NCBI GenBank assembly: GCA_905206805.1
Contig: CAJLIR010000003.1
Coordinates: 55,969-119,968, forward strand
Origin: an uncultured Caryophanales bacterium
GTDB lineage: Bacteria; Bacillota_I; Bacilli_A; RF39; UBA660
Direction of reading: 5' to 3'
DNA length: 64,000 nucleotides
Shown here one piece after another: positions 8,010 to 16,721 of this stretch (the stretch's first letter is position 1; every line of letters starts with the position of its first letter). The position numbers were made by a program, and so were the translations under genes. The notes beneath the pieces are model-generated. The model was given only the letters and a program-made list of their open reading frames with translations, searched no databases and was not told the DNA's origin.

Positions 8010-8037
8010 TTGCAACTTAATTAATAAATGATATAAT
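8010..8037 (+). promoter_or_regulatory. Sigma-A type promoter for the yvlD-like/lgt operon
   Basis: TTGCAA (8010-8015) and TATAAT (8032-8037) with a 16-bp spacer, about 20 bases before the next gene. The 190-bp gap after uvrB is otherwise AT-rich with a TATTTT/AAAATA inverted repeat near 7966-7985 that may end uvrB transcription. Confidence 0.55.
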
Positions 8038-8056
8038 TTAATAGGAGATGAAAAAG

Positions 8057-8485
8057 ATGGCAAAGAAAAAATTTGAATATAAAAAATTCAATTCTATGTT
8101 TGACTGGATATTAAAAATGATAGGTTATGCCTTAATTCTTATCTGTATATCAACTGTATTAGGAAGTGATAAATCAATTTATATAGATCCTAACTATTTC
8201 GGATTATGGGGACTTTTAACTGCGATTTTAATATACATATTAAATAAAACAGTAAAACCGCTAATAGTATGGTTAACACTACCTCTAACAGGACTTACAT
8301 TAGGATTGTTTTATCCTTTAATAAATGTTTTTATCTTAAAACTAGTTGATTTGATATTATGGAAGCATTTTGATATTACAGGTGGTATATTTATGAGTTT
8401 TTTCGTTGCTATATTAATTTCAATATTAAATATTATAATGGATAGTATTATTTTTAAAGGAATACTTGGAGAGGAGAGAAAATAA
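8057..8485 (+). CDS. Phage-holin-family-4 membrane protein (YvlD-like)
   Basis: A 142-aa integral membrane protein with about four hydrophobic segments (roughly residues 15-35, 50-65, 72-105 and 115-135). The core 'LNKTVKPLIVWLTLPLTGLTLGLFYPLINVFIL' region matches the family described as mycobacteriophage holin superfamily IV, which includes B. subtilis YvlD. Despite the name, chromosomal members are not known lytic holins; their role in the envelope is unclear. I start at ATG 8057, 9 bases after AGGAG; the ATG at 8048 directly abuts the ribosome site. It overlaps lgt by one base (TAATG), so the two are coupled. Confidence 0.8.
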   Translation: MAKKKFEYKKFNSMFDWILKMIGYALILICISTVLGSDKSIYIDPNYFGLWGLLTAILIYILNKTVKPLIVWLTLPLTGLTLGLFYPLINVFILKLVDLILWKHFDITGGIFMSFFVAILISILNIIMDSIIFKGILGEERK

Positions 8486-9300
8486 TGAATCCAATTTTCT
8501 TAGATTTAGGTTTTATTAAAATATATTGGTACTCTATTATGATTTTCATAGCTTTTTTTGTAGGTGGTACTCTTGCCTTAAATGAAGCAAAAAAATGGAA
8601 AATACCAGAAGACTTAATGATAAATTATTTTTTCTTTTTAATTCCAATCGCACTTATAGGAGCAAGACTTTACTACGTTTTATTTAATTTAGATTATTAT
8701 AGTAGTGATCCAATCTCAATTTTAAAAGTATGGGAAGGTGGGCTTGCAATTCACGGAGGAATTATTGCTGGTATTTTATGGACACTTTTTTATACACATA
8801 AATATAAGGTAAACTTTTTCCGTATGACAGATATAATGGTTGTAAGTTTAATTATTGGTCAAGCAATAGGTAGATGGGGAAATTTCTTTAATGGTGAGGC
8901 ATACGGTCCAGTTACTACATTAGATTTTTTAACAAAATTACATATTCCTGACTTTATTATAAAAAATATGTATATTAATGGTGTATATCATCAACCAACA
9001 TTTTTATATGAATCAGTATGGTGTATTATAGGATTTGTAATCCTATTAACTATTAGAAGAATGAAATATATAAAAATAGGCCAAATTACTGGTATATATT
9101 TTATTTGGTATGGAATAGGCAGATTTTTAATAGAATCACTAAGAACAGACAGTTTAATGTTAGGAAATTTAAAAATGGCCCAAATTATATCAATTATAAT
9201 GGTTTTAACTGGTATAGTATTGATTATTTTATTTCAAAAAAATTCTGTTTTTAAAAATCAATATAATGACAAGGAGAATACTAATGACATCAATTTTTGA
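8485..9300 (+). CDS. lgt: Prolipoprotein diacylglyceryl transferase
   Basis: Lgt, 271 aa, a polytopic membrane enzyme that transfers diacylglycerol from phosphatidylglycerol to the lipobox cysteine of prelipoproteins, the first step of lipoprotein maturation. The family signature 'GRWGNFFNGEAYG' (about residues 129-141) carries the essential Arg and Asn/Glu. 'HGGIIAG' near residue 90 is the conserved His-Gly-Gly loop, and about seven membrane helices are seen. It overlaps the upstream membrane protein by 1 base and the downstream trxB by 17 bases, so it belongs to one operon with trxB-yvcK-whiA, as in many Bacilli. Confidence 0.95.
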   Translation: MNPIFLDLGFIKIYWYSIMIFIAFFVGGTLALNEAKKWKIPEDLMINYFFFLIPIALIGARLYYVLFNLDYYSSDPISILKVWEGGLAIHGGIIAGILWTLFYTHKYKVNFFRMTDIMVVSLIIGQAIGRWGNFFNGEAYGPVTTLDFLTKLHIPDFIIKNMYINGVYHQPTFLYESVWCIIGFVILLTIRRMKYIKIGQITGIYFIWYGIGRFLIESLRTDSLMLGNLKMAQIISIIMVLTGIVLIILFQKNSVFKNQYNDKENTNDINF

Positions 9301-10195
9301 TTGTATTATAGTTGGATCTGGAATCGCAGGAATGACATCCGCAATATATTTAAAAAGAGCAGGAAAAAGAGTATTATTATTAGAAAAAAGTGCTCCAGGT
9401 GGTCAAATAAATATGAGTCCAGCTGTTGAAAATTATCCGGGTTTTTTAAATATCGAAGGAGCTATATTAGCGTCAAATATTTTTGAACAAACTCAAAAAT
9501 TAAATATTGATTATAAATATGGAAATGTTTTAAATATAAAAAAAGAAGAAAAAAATTTTACTGTTACAACTGATATTGAAAGTTATGAGACTGCTTCAAT
9601 TATAATCGCAACAGGAAGAAAAGTAGAAAAATTAAATCTTAATTATGAAGAAGAATTGATAGGAAAAGGAATAAGTTATTGCGCTATATGTGATGGAAAT
9701 TTTTTCAAAGGTAAAAATGTATCTATATATGGAAACGATTACAAAGTATTAGAAGAAGCAATATATTTAGCAAATATATGTGAAAATGTAAATATAATTT
9801 GTGAGAAAGATAAATTTGAAAATAATACAACTTTATTAGAAACAATAAATGAATATAAAAATATTACTATTTATTTTAATAGTAAAATAATAGAGCTTAT
9901 TAAAGATAATGGATTACTATCTGGTATCAAAATAAAAAAAACGCCTGAAAAAATAATTAATTGTGAATGCTTATTTGTTGGAAATAATCTTGTTCCAGAT
10001 TTGAATTTTTTATCTGATATAAAGAAAGATAATGGATATATAATAGTTGATAAAAATATGAATACAAATATTAAAGGGGTATTTGCTTGTGGTGATGTTA
10101 TAAAAAAGGATGTATATCAACTTACTACAGCAATAGGTGAAGCAGCTATATCTGCAAATAGTGTACTAACATATTTAACAGGAGGAGAAAAATGA
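9284..10195 (+). CDS. trxB: Thioredoxin reductase
   Basis: A 303-aa low-molecular-weight NADPH-thioredoxin reductase. The FAD-binding 'GSGIAGMTSAIYLKRAG' is at the N-terminus, 'GGQINMSPAVENYPG' follows, the redox pair C133-A-I-C136-D is intact, and the FAD-closing 'ACGDV' motif is near the end. The second dinucleotide motif after the CxxC is degenerate ('SIYGNDYKVLEEA' rather than GxGxxA), so NADPH preference is uncertain; some relatives use ferredoxin or other donors. The correct start is ATG 9284, after AAGGAG; an in-frame ATG at 9266 lies before that site. Ends in TGA overlapping yvcK by 4 bases. Confidence 0.88.
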   Translation: MTSIFDCIIVGSGIAGMTSAIYLKRAGKRVLLLEKSAPGGQINMSPAVENYPGFLNIEGAILASNIFEQTQKLNIDYKYGNVLNIKKEEKNFTVTTDIESYETASIIIATGRKVEKLNLNYEEELIGKGISYCAICDGNFFKGKNVSIYGNDYKVLEEAIYLANICENVNIICEKDKFENNTTLLETINEYKNITIYFNSKIIELIKDNGLLSGIKIKKTPEKIINCECLFVGNNLVPDLNFLSDIKKDNGYIIVDKNMNTNIKGVFACGDVIKKDVYQLTTAIGEAAISANSVLTYLTGGEK

Positions 10196-11133
10196 AAAAG
10201 AAAGTTGTAATTTTAGGTGGAGGTAATGGTTTATCAACACTAATAAGAGGTATAAAACTTTTCCCAGTAGATATAACTGCTGTTGTAACAGTAAGTGATG
10301 ATGGAACAAGTACAGGTAGATTAAGAGAAGAATTTAATATTCCAGCAGTAGGTGATATAAGAAGAGTTTTAGTGTCACTTTCTGAAACTGAACCACTAGT
10401 AGAAGAATTATTTAATTATCGCTTTAAAACTACAAGCGAATTAAATGGTCATACAGTTGGTAATTTATTATTAACTGCAGTTACAAATATTGCAGGAAAT
10501 ATGTCTGATGGTATTGAGTCATTAGGAAAAATATTAAATTTAAAAGGTAAAGTACTTCCTTTAACAGAAGATAATTGTACACTTATGGCTGAAATGAGTG
10601 ATGGACGAATTATTGAAGGTGAACATAATATAACTGAGGCATCTGGAGTAATAAAAGAAGTTTTTTACAAAGAAAAGCCAGTTATAACACCAGAAACAAT
10701 GAAAGCTATAAAAGAAGCTGATTTGATTGTTTTAAGTATGGGAAGTTTATATACAAGTATTATTCCAAATTTAATAGTTAAAGAAATGATTGATCAAATA
10801 GATTCAAGTTCTGCAAAAATAATGTATGTATGCAACATTATGACACAGCCAGGTGAAACAGATGGATTTAAAGTAAGTGATCATATAAATACTTTGAACA
10901 AATATTTAGGAAAAAAGAAAGTAGATACCGTTATTGTAAATAATGGAAAAATAACTAAAGATATAATAGAAAAGTATTCTGTTTTAGAACAAAAAGATCC
11001 AGTAATTTTAGATAAAGAAAATATAGATGAAAATGTAAAAATTATTGAGTGTGATTTAGTAGATACATCAACTGGAAAAATAAGTCACGATGTTTTAAAA
11101 TTAGGATTTAATATTTTTTCTTGTACATTGTAG
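10192..11133 (+). CDS. yvcK: YvcK/CofD-like gluconeogenesis and cell-shape factor
   Basis: A 313-aa YvcK-family protein with the 'LGGGNGLSTLIRG' nucleotide-binding loop at residues 8-20, 'VSDDGTSTGRLREEF' and 'VGDIRRVL' motifs, all typical of the family. In B. subtilis YvcK binds UDP-sugars and is needed for growth on gluconeogenic carbon sources and for normal cell-wall synthesis and PBP1 placement. It overlaps trxB (ATGA) and is followed 6 bases later by whiA. The rapZ (yvcJ) gene that normally precedes yvcK is absent here; trxB is in its place. Confidence 0.93.
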   Translation: MKKKVVILGGGNGLSTLIRGIKLFPVDITAVVTVSDDGTSTGRLREEFNIPAVGDIRRVLVSLSETEPLVEELFNYRFKTTSELNGHTVGNLLLTAVTNIAGNMSDGIESLGKILNLKGKVLPLTEDNCTLMAEMSDGRIIEGEHNITEASGVIKEVFYKEKPVITPETMKAIKEADLIVLSMGSLYTSIIPNLIVKEMIDQIDSSSAKIMYVCNIMTQPGETDGFKVSDHINTLNKYLGKKKVDTVIVNNGKITKDIIEKYSVLEQKDPVILDKENIDENVKIIECDLVDTSTGKISHDVLKLGFNIFSCTL

Positions 11134-11139
11134 GTAACT

Positions 11140-12069
11140 ATGTCATTTACAGCTCAAATAAAATCTGAAATTTGTTCAATAAAAACAACCGAAACAGAAA
11201 AAATCAGTGAATTATCTGCAATAATAAATAATATTTCTGAAATTGAAAAAAACATTAATATTAGTACAGAAAATATTGCGGTATTTAAGCATATATATGA
11301 TTTAATTACAAGTATATATCATATAGAACCTAGAATAATTGTAAGACAAGGTTACAATTTTAATAAAAATCACCTTTATATTTTAGAAATTGAATCAAAT
11401 GTTGATACAATATTAGATGATTTAAGTATTAAGAAAAATGGCAAAATTTTAAATGTTCCAGAAGATTACATAATTGATGATTTTGAACTTCTAAGAGCAT
11501 ATTTAAGAGGGATGTTTATAGCTGTTGGAAGTATTAATGATCCAAAGACATCAAGATATCATTTAGAAATGATAGTAAATAATCGTGAATATGCAGAATT
11601 TATTTCAAAAAAATTAAATAAAAATAATTTAAAAAGCAAAATTATAAAGCGTGATAATAAGTATATGATATATATTAAAGAATCGGAAAAAATAAGTGAT
11701 TTTCTAAGAATGATTAAGGCAAATAATGCAGTATTATATTATGAAGATATAAGAATATATAGAGACTATAAAAATATGACAAATAGGCTTAATAATTGTG
11801 AACAAGCAAACATTGATAAAATGATTCAAACTGCAAATACACAAGTTTTAGATATTGAGTTAATAGAAAAATATGGAAGTCTTGATTTATTACCAGATAA
11901 AGTAAAAGAGGTAGCAATTTATAGAAAAAAATATCCAGAAGTATCATTACTTGAACTGAGCCAAATAATTACAATCGAAACAGGTAATGAAATTACAAAA
12001 TCAGGTATATATCATAGAATGAAAAAAATAAATGATCTAGCAAATAAAATAAGGGATAAACAAAAATAA
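11140..12069 (+). CDS. whiA: WhiA, LAGLIDADG-like DNA-binding protein
   Basis: WhiA, 309 aa, at normal length. The N-terminal about 200 residues form the two degenerate LAGLIDADG-homing-endonuclease-like units ('FELLRAYLRGMFIAVGSINDPKTSRYHLEM'). The C-terminal about 90 residues are the helix-turn-helix domain ('NRLNNCEQANIDKM', then 'SLLELSQI... ITKSGIYHRMKKI'). In Bacilli it affects chromosome segregation and cell division, and in actinomycetes it activates sporulation genes. The ribosome site before the ATG is weak, suggesting coupling to yvcK. A terminator overlaps the stop codon, closing the operon. Confidence 0.95.
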   Translation: MSFTAQIKSEICSIKTTETEKISELSAIINNISEIEKNINISTENIAVFKHIYDLITSIYHIEPRIIVRQGYNFNKNHLYILEIESNVDTILDDLSIKKNGKILNVPEDYIIDDFELLRAYLRGMFIAVGSINDPKTSRYHLEMIVNNREYAEFISKKLNKNNLKSKIIKRDNKYMIYIKESEKISDFLRMIKANNAVLYYEDIRIYRDYKNMTNRLNNCEQANIDKMIQTANTQVLDIELIEKYGSLDLLPDKVKEVAIYRKKYPEVSLLELSQIITIETGNEITKSGIYHRMKKINDLANKIRDKQK

Positions 12070-12085
12070 TATTGTTTATCCTTTT
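12054..12085 (+). terminator. Rho-independent terminator of the lgt-whiA operon
   Basis: GGATAAACA (12054-12062) pairs with TGTTTATCC (12073-12081) and is followed by T4. The 5' arm lies in the last codons of whiA. Confidence 0.8.
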
Positions 12086-12176
12086 AAAATTAGAAATTAT
12101 TTCCTAATTTATTTAAAAAAATAATAAAGACATATTGTTCTATTTGTAGTATAATATATGTTGGATGGAGGTATAT

Positions 12177-13160
12177 ATGGAAGAATTTTTTAAACAATTA
12201 ACAAAACAAATAAAAGATTGTGAAAAAATTATATTTATGACTCATCAAAATATGGATTTAGATGGATTTGCTTCTATTTTAGCTCTATCTGAGGTAGCAG
12301 ACGCATTTAAAAAAGTAAATTATATATTGATTAATAATAAATTTACAAATACTTCAATAAATAAATCATTAGATAAATTAAAATCAGAACAATTATTTTT
12401 TAATTATATCTATAAAAAAGATGTTACAAAAGTATTAACTGATAAAGCAATAATAATTGTTTTAGATGTTCATAAACCTAGTATGGTTGAAATGCCTTCC
12501 TTATTGGAAAAATGTCCAAACATTATAGTAATTGATCATCACATAAAATGTAAGCAATATATACAAAATACAGTTTTAAATTACATTAATTCAAATATGT
12601 CTAGTACTATTGAAATAATTTCTAAATACTTAAAATTTTTAAACAAAAAAGTTAATCCAATAGTTGCAACAATGATGTTAGCAGGTATGGAAATTGATAC
12701 TAACTCATTTAATGTAAAAACAAACGCTTCAACATTTTCAAGTGCAGCATTTCTAATGGATATGGGTGCAGATAATATTTTAAAACAAGAACTATTAAAA
12801 GAAGATAAAGATGAATATATAATAAGACAAAAATATATTGAAAATAGCTATATGTTAAATAATAAAATAGCTATTTGTACACTTGATAATAAAATAGTTG
12901 ATAATAAAATTTTAGCCCAAATTGCTGAAAATTTACTCCAATTTGATAATGTTGAAATAGCCTATGCGATTGGTTACGTAAGCAAAAATAAAGTTGGAAT
13001 AAGTGCTAGATCAATTGGAAAATATAATGTAGAACCAATTATGAAAAATTTATTTGGAGGTGGACATGCTACAGAAGCAGCTACCCAAATAAAAAATGTA
13101 AATATAGAATCAGCACTCAATATGTTAATGAATGAAATTGATAAAGATGAGGTGAATTAA
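12177..13160 (+). CDS. DHH/DHHA1 phosphodiesterase at the gdpP locus (reduced GdpP)
   Basis: A 327-aa protein matching only the C-terminal DHH-DHHA1 part of GdpP/YybT, the membrane c-di-AMP phosphodiesterase. Metal motifs are 'HQNMDLDG' (H23, D27, D29), 'VLDVHK' and 'IDHH' (D120-H122). 'AGMEIDTNSF' and 'SARSIG' are GdpP-like, and 'GGGH' (G294-H297) is the DHHA1 loop. No membrane helices, PAS or GGDEF-like domain precede it; full GdpP is about 660 aa. The next genes, rplI and dnaB, are exactly those beside yybT in B. subtilis, so this is probably its shortened orthologue. It should hydrolyse c-di-AMP or short oligonucleotides (NrnA-like) in the cytoplasm. Start at ATG 12177, 5 bases after GGAGG; the ATG at 12165 overlaps that site. 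Confidence 0.8.
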   Translation: MEEFFKQLTKQIKDCEKIIFMTHQNMDLDGFASILALSEVADAFKKVNYILINNKFTNTSINKSLDKLKSEQLFFNYIYKKDVTKVLTDKAIIIVLDVHKPSMVEMPSLLEKCPNIIVIDHHIKCKQYIQNTVLNYINSNMSSTIEIISKYLKFLNKKVNPIVATMMLAGMEIDTNSFNVKTNASTFSSAAFLMDMGADNILKQELLKEDKDEYIIRQKYIENSYMLNNKIAICTLDNKIVDNKILAQIAENLLQFDNVEIAYAIGYVSKNKVGISARSIGKYNVEPIMKNLFGGGHATEAATQIKNVNIESALNMLMNEIDKDEVN

Positions 13161-13607
13161 ATGAAAGTAATATTTTTAAAAGATGTTAAAGGACAAGGAA
13201 AGAAAGATGAAATAAAAGAAGTAAGCGATGGTTACGGTAAAAACTTTTTAATCAATAAAGGCTATGCGGTTTTAGCAACACCTACAGGATTAAAAAAACT
13301 AAATAAGGAACAACAAGAACATAAAGAACAAGAAGAAATAAAAAAATCATTTGCTTTAGAACAAAAAAGTAAATTAGAAAAAGAAACTTTAAAATTTAAG
13401 GTTAAAACTGGTGAACAAGATAGAGTATTTGGAAGTGTATCATCAAAACAAATCATTTCTGAATTAAAAAAATTAGGATATAATATTGATAAAAAAATGT
13501 TTAAGACAAATGAATCATTAACATTTTTAGGATTTCACAATGTTGAAATTGAATTATATAAAGGCGTAATCGCAACATTAAAAGTACAATTAGTTAAAGA
13601 AAAATAG
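13161..13607 (+). CDS. rplI: 50S ribosomal protein L9
   Basis: L9, 148 aa. The N-terminal rRNA-binding domain 'MKVIFLKDVKGQGKKDEIKEVSDGYGKNFLI' is followed by the long connecting helix (about 45-75) and the C-terminal domain with 'FGSVSSKQI'. L9 bridges ribosomes and supports frame maintenance. The ATG follows the stop of the DHH gene directly, with GAGGTGA inside that gene, so the two are coupled, as with yybT-rplI in B. subtilis. Confidence 0.97.
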   Translation: MKVIFLKDVKGQGKKDEIKEVSDGYGKNFLINKGYAVLATPTGLKKLNKEQQEHKEQEEIKKSFALEQKSKLEKETLKFKVKTGEQDRVFGSVSSKQIISELKKLGYNIDKKMFKTNESLTFLGFHNVEIELYKGVIATLKVQLVKEK

Positions 13608-13617
13608 GTGATGTAAT

Positions 13618-14994
13618 GTGGAAAAAATAATGCCACATAATATAGATGCAGAAAAAGCAGTATTAGGTTCAATGATTTTATCAAAGTATGCAATGCAGCG
13701 TGGAATAGAAAGTTTATCAGAAGAACTATTCTATCTTGACGCACATAAAAAAATATTTGTGGCCTTAACTGAACTTGCTAATAATAATCACGCAGTAGAT
13801 ATTACAACATTAACAGACGTTTTAATAAATAAAAATTGGTTAAAACAAGTTGGTGATATTGAATATATAACTGAATTATTTAATGCAGTTCCAACTGCTT
13901 ATAACGTAGATGAATATATAAATATAGTAAATGAAAAAGCAATTAGAAGACGTCTAATTGAAGCAGGAACAAGTATAGTAGATTCTGCGTATCAAATTGA
14001 TGATGAATTAACGGATACACTAGATGGAGCAGAAAAGAAAATATTAAGTGTCGTTAAAACAAGACAAGGAACTGAGTTTAAAAGTATTCAAGACGTTGTT
14101 TTAAAAGCCCAATCAGATTTGGAAAAATTATCTCAAAGTAAGGGTGAAGTAACTGGCCTTGCAACTAATTTCACAGAAATAGATAAAGTAACGTCAGGAC
14201 TTCACGCTAATGAATTAATTATTATAGCTGCTCGTCCTGCAATGGGAAAAACCGCATTTGCTCTTAATTTAGCAACTAATATGGCAGTTACAAATAAAAA
14301 AACAGTTGCCCTTTTTAACCTGGAAATGGGTGCAGAACAATTGGTTAATCGTATGTTTTCATCTCTAGGTCAAATTGAAGGTAATAAGCTTAAAAGTGGT
14401 TATCTAGAACATAATGATTGGAAAAGAGTAGATGAGGCAGTAAGCTTACTTGCAAAATCAAATATGTATATAGATGATACGCCAGGTATTACAATTGGTG
14501 AAATAAGAGCAAAATGTAGGCGACTTGCAAGTTCAGAAAAAGGACTTGATATTGTAATTATTGACTATTTGCAATTAATTTCTGGATCTGCAAAATATGC
14601 GGGAAATCGTCAACAAGAAATTGCCGAGATTTCTCGTTCGTTAAAAACATTAGCTATGGAATTAAAAATTCCTATAATAGCGTTAGCTCAGTTATCTCGT
14701 GATGTAGAAAAACGTCAAGGTGATAAAAGACCAATTTTAAGTGATTTAAGAGAATCAGGTTCAATTGAACAAGATGCCGATATTGTTTCCTTCTTGTATC
14801 GTGATGATTACTATAACAAACCTGGAACAATTGAAGAGGATGATACAGGAGAAAAAAATATATCTATGCCAGGACTTGATTCTGAAACAAGTATTAGTGA
14901 ATTTATAATTGCAAAACATCGTAATGGTCCAACTTGTACAATTAAATTATTATTCAAAAGAGATACAAGTACATTTATAGATATAGAAAATTAG
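13618..14994 (+). CDS. dnaB: Replicative DNA helicase
   Basis: DnaB-type helicase (DnaC in B. subtilis), 458 aa, the hexameric motor of the replication fork. The N-terminal domain starts 'PHNIDAEKAVLGSMI', Walker A 'ARPAMGKTA' is near residue 214, Walker B 'IVIIDYLQLI' follows, and 'LRESGSIEQDAD' plus 'AKHRNGPTG'-like 'AKHRNGPTC' mark the RecA-fold end. Translation most likely begins at GTG 13618, 6 bases after AGGTGAT; an ATG at 13630 is a less well-placed alternative. Ends 11 bases before the M23 peptidase gene. Confidence 0.97.
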   Translation: MEKIMPHNIDAEKAVLGSMILSKYAMQRGIESLSEELFYLDAHKKIFVALTELANNNHAVDITTLTDVLINKNWLKQVGDIEYITELFNAVPTAYNVDEYINIVNEKAIRRRLIEAGTSIVDSAYQIDDELTDTLDGAEKKILSVVKTRQGTEFKSIQDVVLKAQSDLEKLSQSKGEVTGLATNFTEIDKVTSGLHANELIIIAARPAMGKTAFALNLATNMAVTNKKTVALFNLEMGAEQLVNRMFSSLGQIEGNKLKSGYLEHNDWKRVDEAVSLLAKSNMYIDDTPGITIGEIRAKCRRLASSEKGLDIVIIDYLQLISGSAKYAGNRQQEIAEISRSLKTLAMELKIPIIALAQLSRDVEKRQGDKRPILSDLRESGSIEQDADIVSFLYRDDYYNKPGTIEEDDTGEKNISMPGLDSETSISEFIIAKHRNGPTCTIKLLFKRDTSTFIDIEN

Positions 14995-15005
14995 GAAGTG
15001 ATTAT

Positions 15006-16721
15006 ATGAAAAAATTTGGAATTGGATTCATTGTAGTAGTGCTAAGTCTTATGACATTCGTTTTAGGCTTTGATTATCGTGATAATGAAATACCAAACGA
15101 ATATTATCAAGTATATTTAGACGATGAATTAATTGGAACTATAAAATCAAAAGATGAACTTGAAAATTATATAAAAAATGAAGGAGAAACAATCAAAAAT
15201 AAAGTTACAGATTATCAATTTTTATTAGATTTTGAATGCAACAACGATTTAACAGAAGAAGATAAAACACGTTATAATAAAATATTGAATGACTTTAAAG
15301 ATGAATATTCTTCTGAATTAAAATTACTAGAAAAAGGTAATATTATTGATAATTCAAAAACAAATTCTTTAGAAAATTGTGCAAATGGAGAATTAACTAA
15401 TAATGAAAAATATTTATTAAACAATTATATTTTAAAAAATCAAATATATTTATATGCGGATCAAATTAATGAACCAAATGGCCTACAAATAAGAAAAGTT
15501 ACAACATATAATAATTCATTTACTGATGCTAAAGAAATATATGAAAAAATCGCAGAAAAAAAATCATTTACAGTTAAAGGATATCAAATTTCTATAAAAT
15601 CTGTTGACACAGAAACAAATGAAAACACAGTAAAAACAATTTATGTATTGAATGAAGATGTGTTTAAAAAAGCTGTAGAATCAATGATTAAAACATACTT
15701 AGGTGAAGATGATTACAAAGCATATTATGATGAAACTCAAACAAAAATAGAAACAGTAGGTTACTATATAAATAATGTTTATGTAGAAGAAAATATAACT
15801 ATAAAAGAGATGCAGATACCTGTAGATGAAGTAATATATATGGATGATGTAACACTTGCTTCATATCTATTATTTGGAACTACTGATAAACAAAGAACAT
15901 ATGTAGTACAAGAGGGAGATACTATTAGTTCAATAGCCCTTAATAATAAAATTAGTACATCAGAATTTTTAATATCTAATAGACAATTTAAAAGCGAATC
16001 AAGCCTTTTATTTGCCGGTCAAGAAGTAGTAATAGGTGTTACTGATCCTCAAATAAAGGTAGTTGTTGAAAAAGAAGTTAGAGAAGATGTTGAAAGTAAA
16101 TACAATACTACAGAAAGAATAAATCCAGACAAAGTTATAGGTGACGATAGCGTTGTTCAAAAAGGTGAAAATGGTATATTAAGAGTTAGTCGTTTAACTA
16201 AAACAGTTAATGGTGATGTTATAAGCGTTGAACCAGTTGGCGAAAATGAAGTATTAAAATACCCAGTAGATGAAGTAATTGAACGTGGTGGAAAAGCTGT
16301 TCCAAACGTAGGAACATTAACAAATTGGGCTTGGCCAACAAATCAAGGTTATATGATTACATCTTATTATCAATGGAGAATTAGTCCAATTACCGGAAAA
16401 CGTGAATTCCATACAGGTCTTGATATAGCAGGAACAGGTTATAGATCACCAATATATGCAGCAAATAATGGTACTGTCATAACTGCCGGATGGAGTTCTG
16501 GTGGATGGGGTAACTATGTTGTAATAAATCATAATAATGGATATTATACAATGTATGCTCATATGGATCAACAAATTGTTAAAGTTGGTCAAACAGTTGC
16601 AAAAGGTACTGTCATTGGTTATATGGGACATACTGGATGGGCAACTGGAGACCATGTACATTTTGAGGTATGGCACGGTGGAGAATGGCAACGTATTAAT
16701 CCACTAGAAATATATCAATAA
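15006..16721 (+). CDS. Membrane-anchored M23 peptidase with LysM and G5 domains
   Basis: A 571-aa envelope protein. An N-terminal hydrophobic segment (about 4-22) acts as signal or anchor. A long asparagine- and lysine-rich region follows to about residue 295. A LysM domain ('YVVQEGDTISSIALNNKI..LLFAGQEVVI', about 300-345) binds peptidoglycan. A G5-like domain ('VEKEVREDV..GENGILRVSRLTKTVNGDVISVEPV') spans about 350-435. The C-terminal LytM/M23 domain has 'HTGLDI' and 'GDHVHFEVW', supplying the zinc ligands, so it should be an active endopeptidase cleaving peptide cross-links or a regulator of such. It overlaps walJ by one base. Confidence 0.9.
   Translation: MKKFGIGFIVVVLSLMTFVLGFDYRDNEIPNEYYQVYLDDELIGTIKSKDELENYIKNEGETIKNKVTDYQFLLDFECNNDLTEEDKTRYNKILNDFKDEYSSELKLLEKGNIIDNSKTNSLENCANGELTNNEKYLLNNYILKNQIYLYADQINEPNGLQIRKVTTYNNSFTDAKEIYEKIAEKKSFTVKGYQISIKSVDTETNENTVKTIYVLNEDVFKKAVESMIKTYLGEDDYKAYYDETQTKIETVGYYINNVYVEENITIKEMQIPVDEVIYMDDVTLASYLLFGTTDKQRTYVVQEGDTISSIALNNKISTSEFLISNRQFKSESSLLFAGQEVVIGVTDPQIKVVVEKEVREDVESKYNTTERINPDKVIGDDSVVQKGENGILRVSRLTKTVNGDVISVEPVGENEVLKYPVDEVIERGGKAVPNVGTLTNWAWPTNQGYMITSYYQWRISPITGKREFHTGLDIAGTGYRSPIYAANNGTVITAGWSSGGWGNYVVINHNNGYYTMYAHMDQQIVKVGQTVAKGTVIGYMGHTGWATGDHVHFEVWHGGEWQRINPLEIYQ

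Noticed and set aside
8057..8485. A true phage holin, hence prophage
   Set aside because: The family name is misleading; the gene is embedded in the conserved lgt operon and no phage genes surround it.
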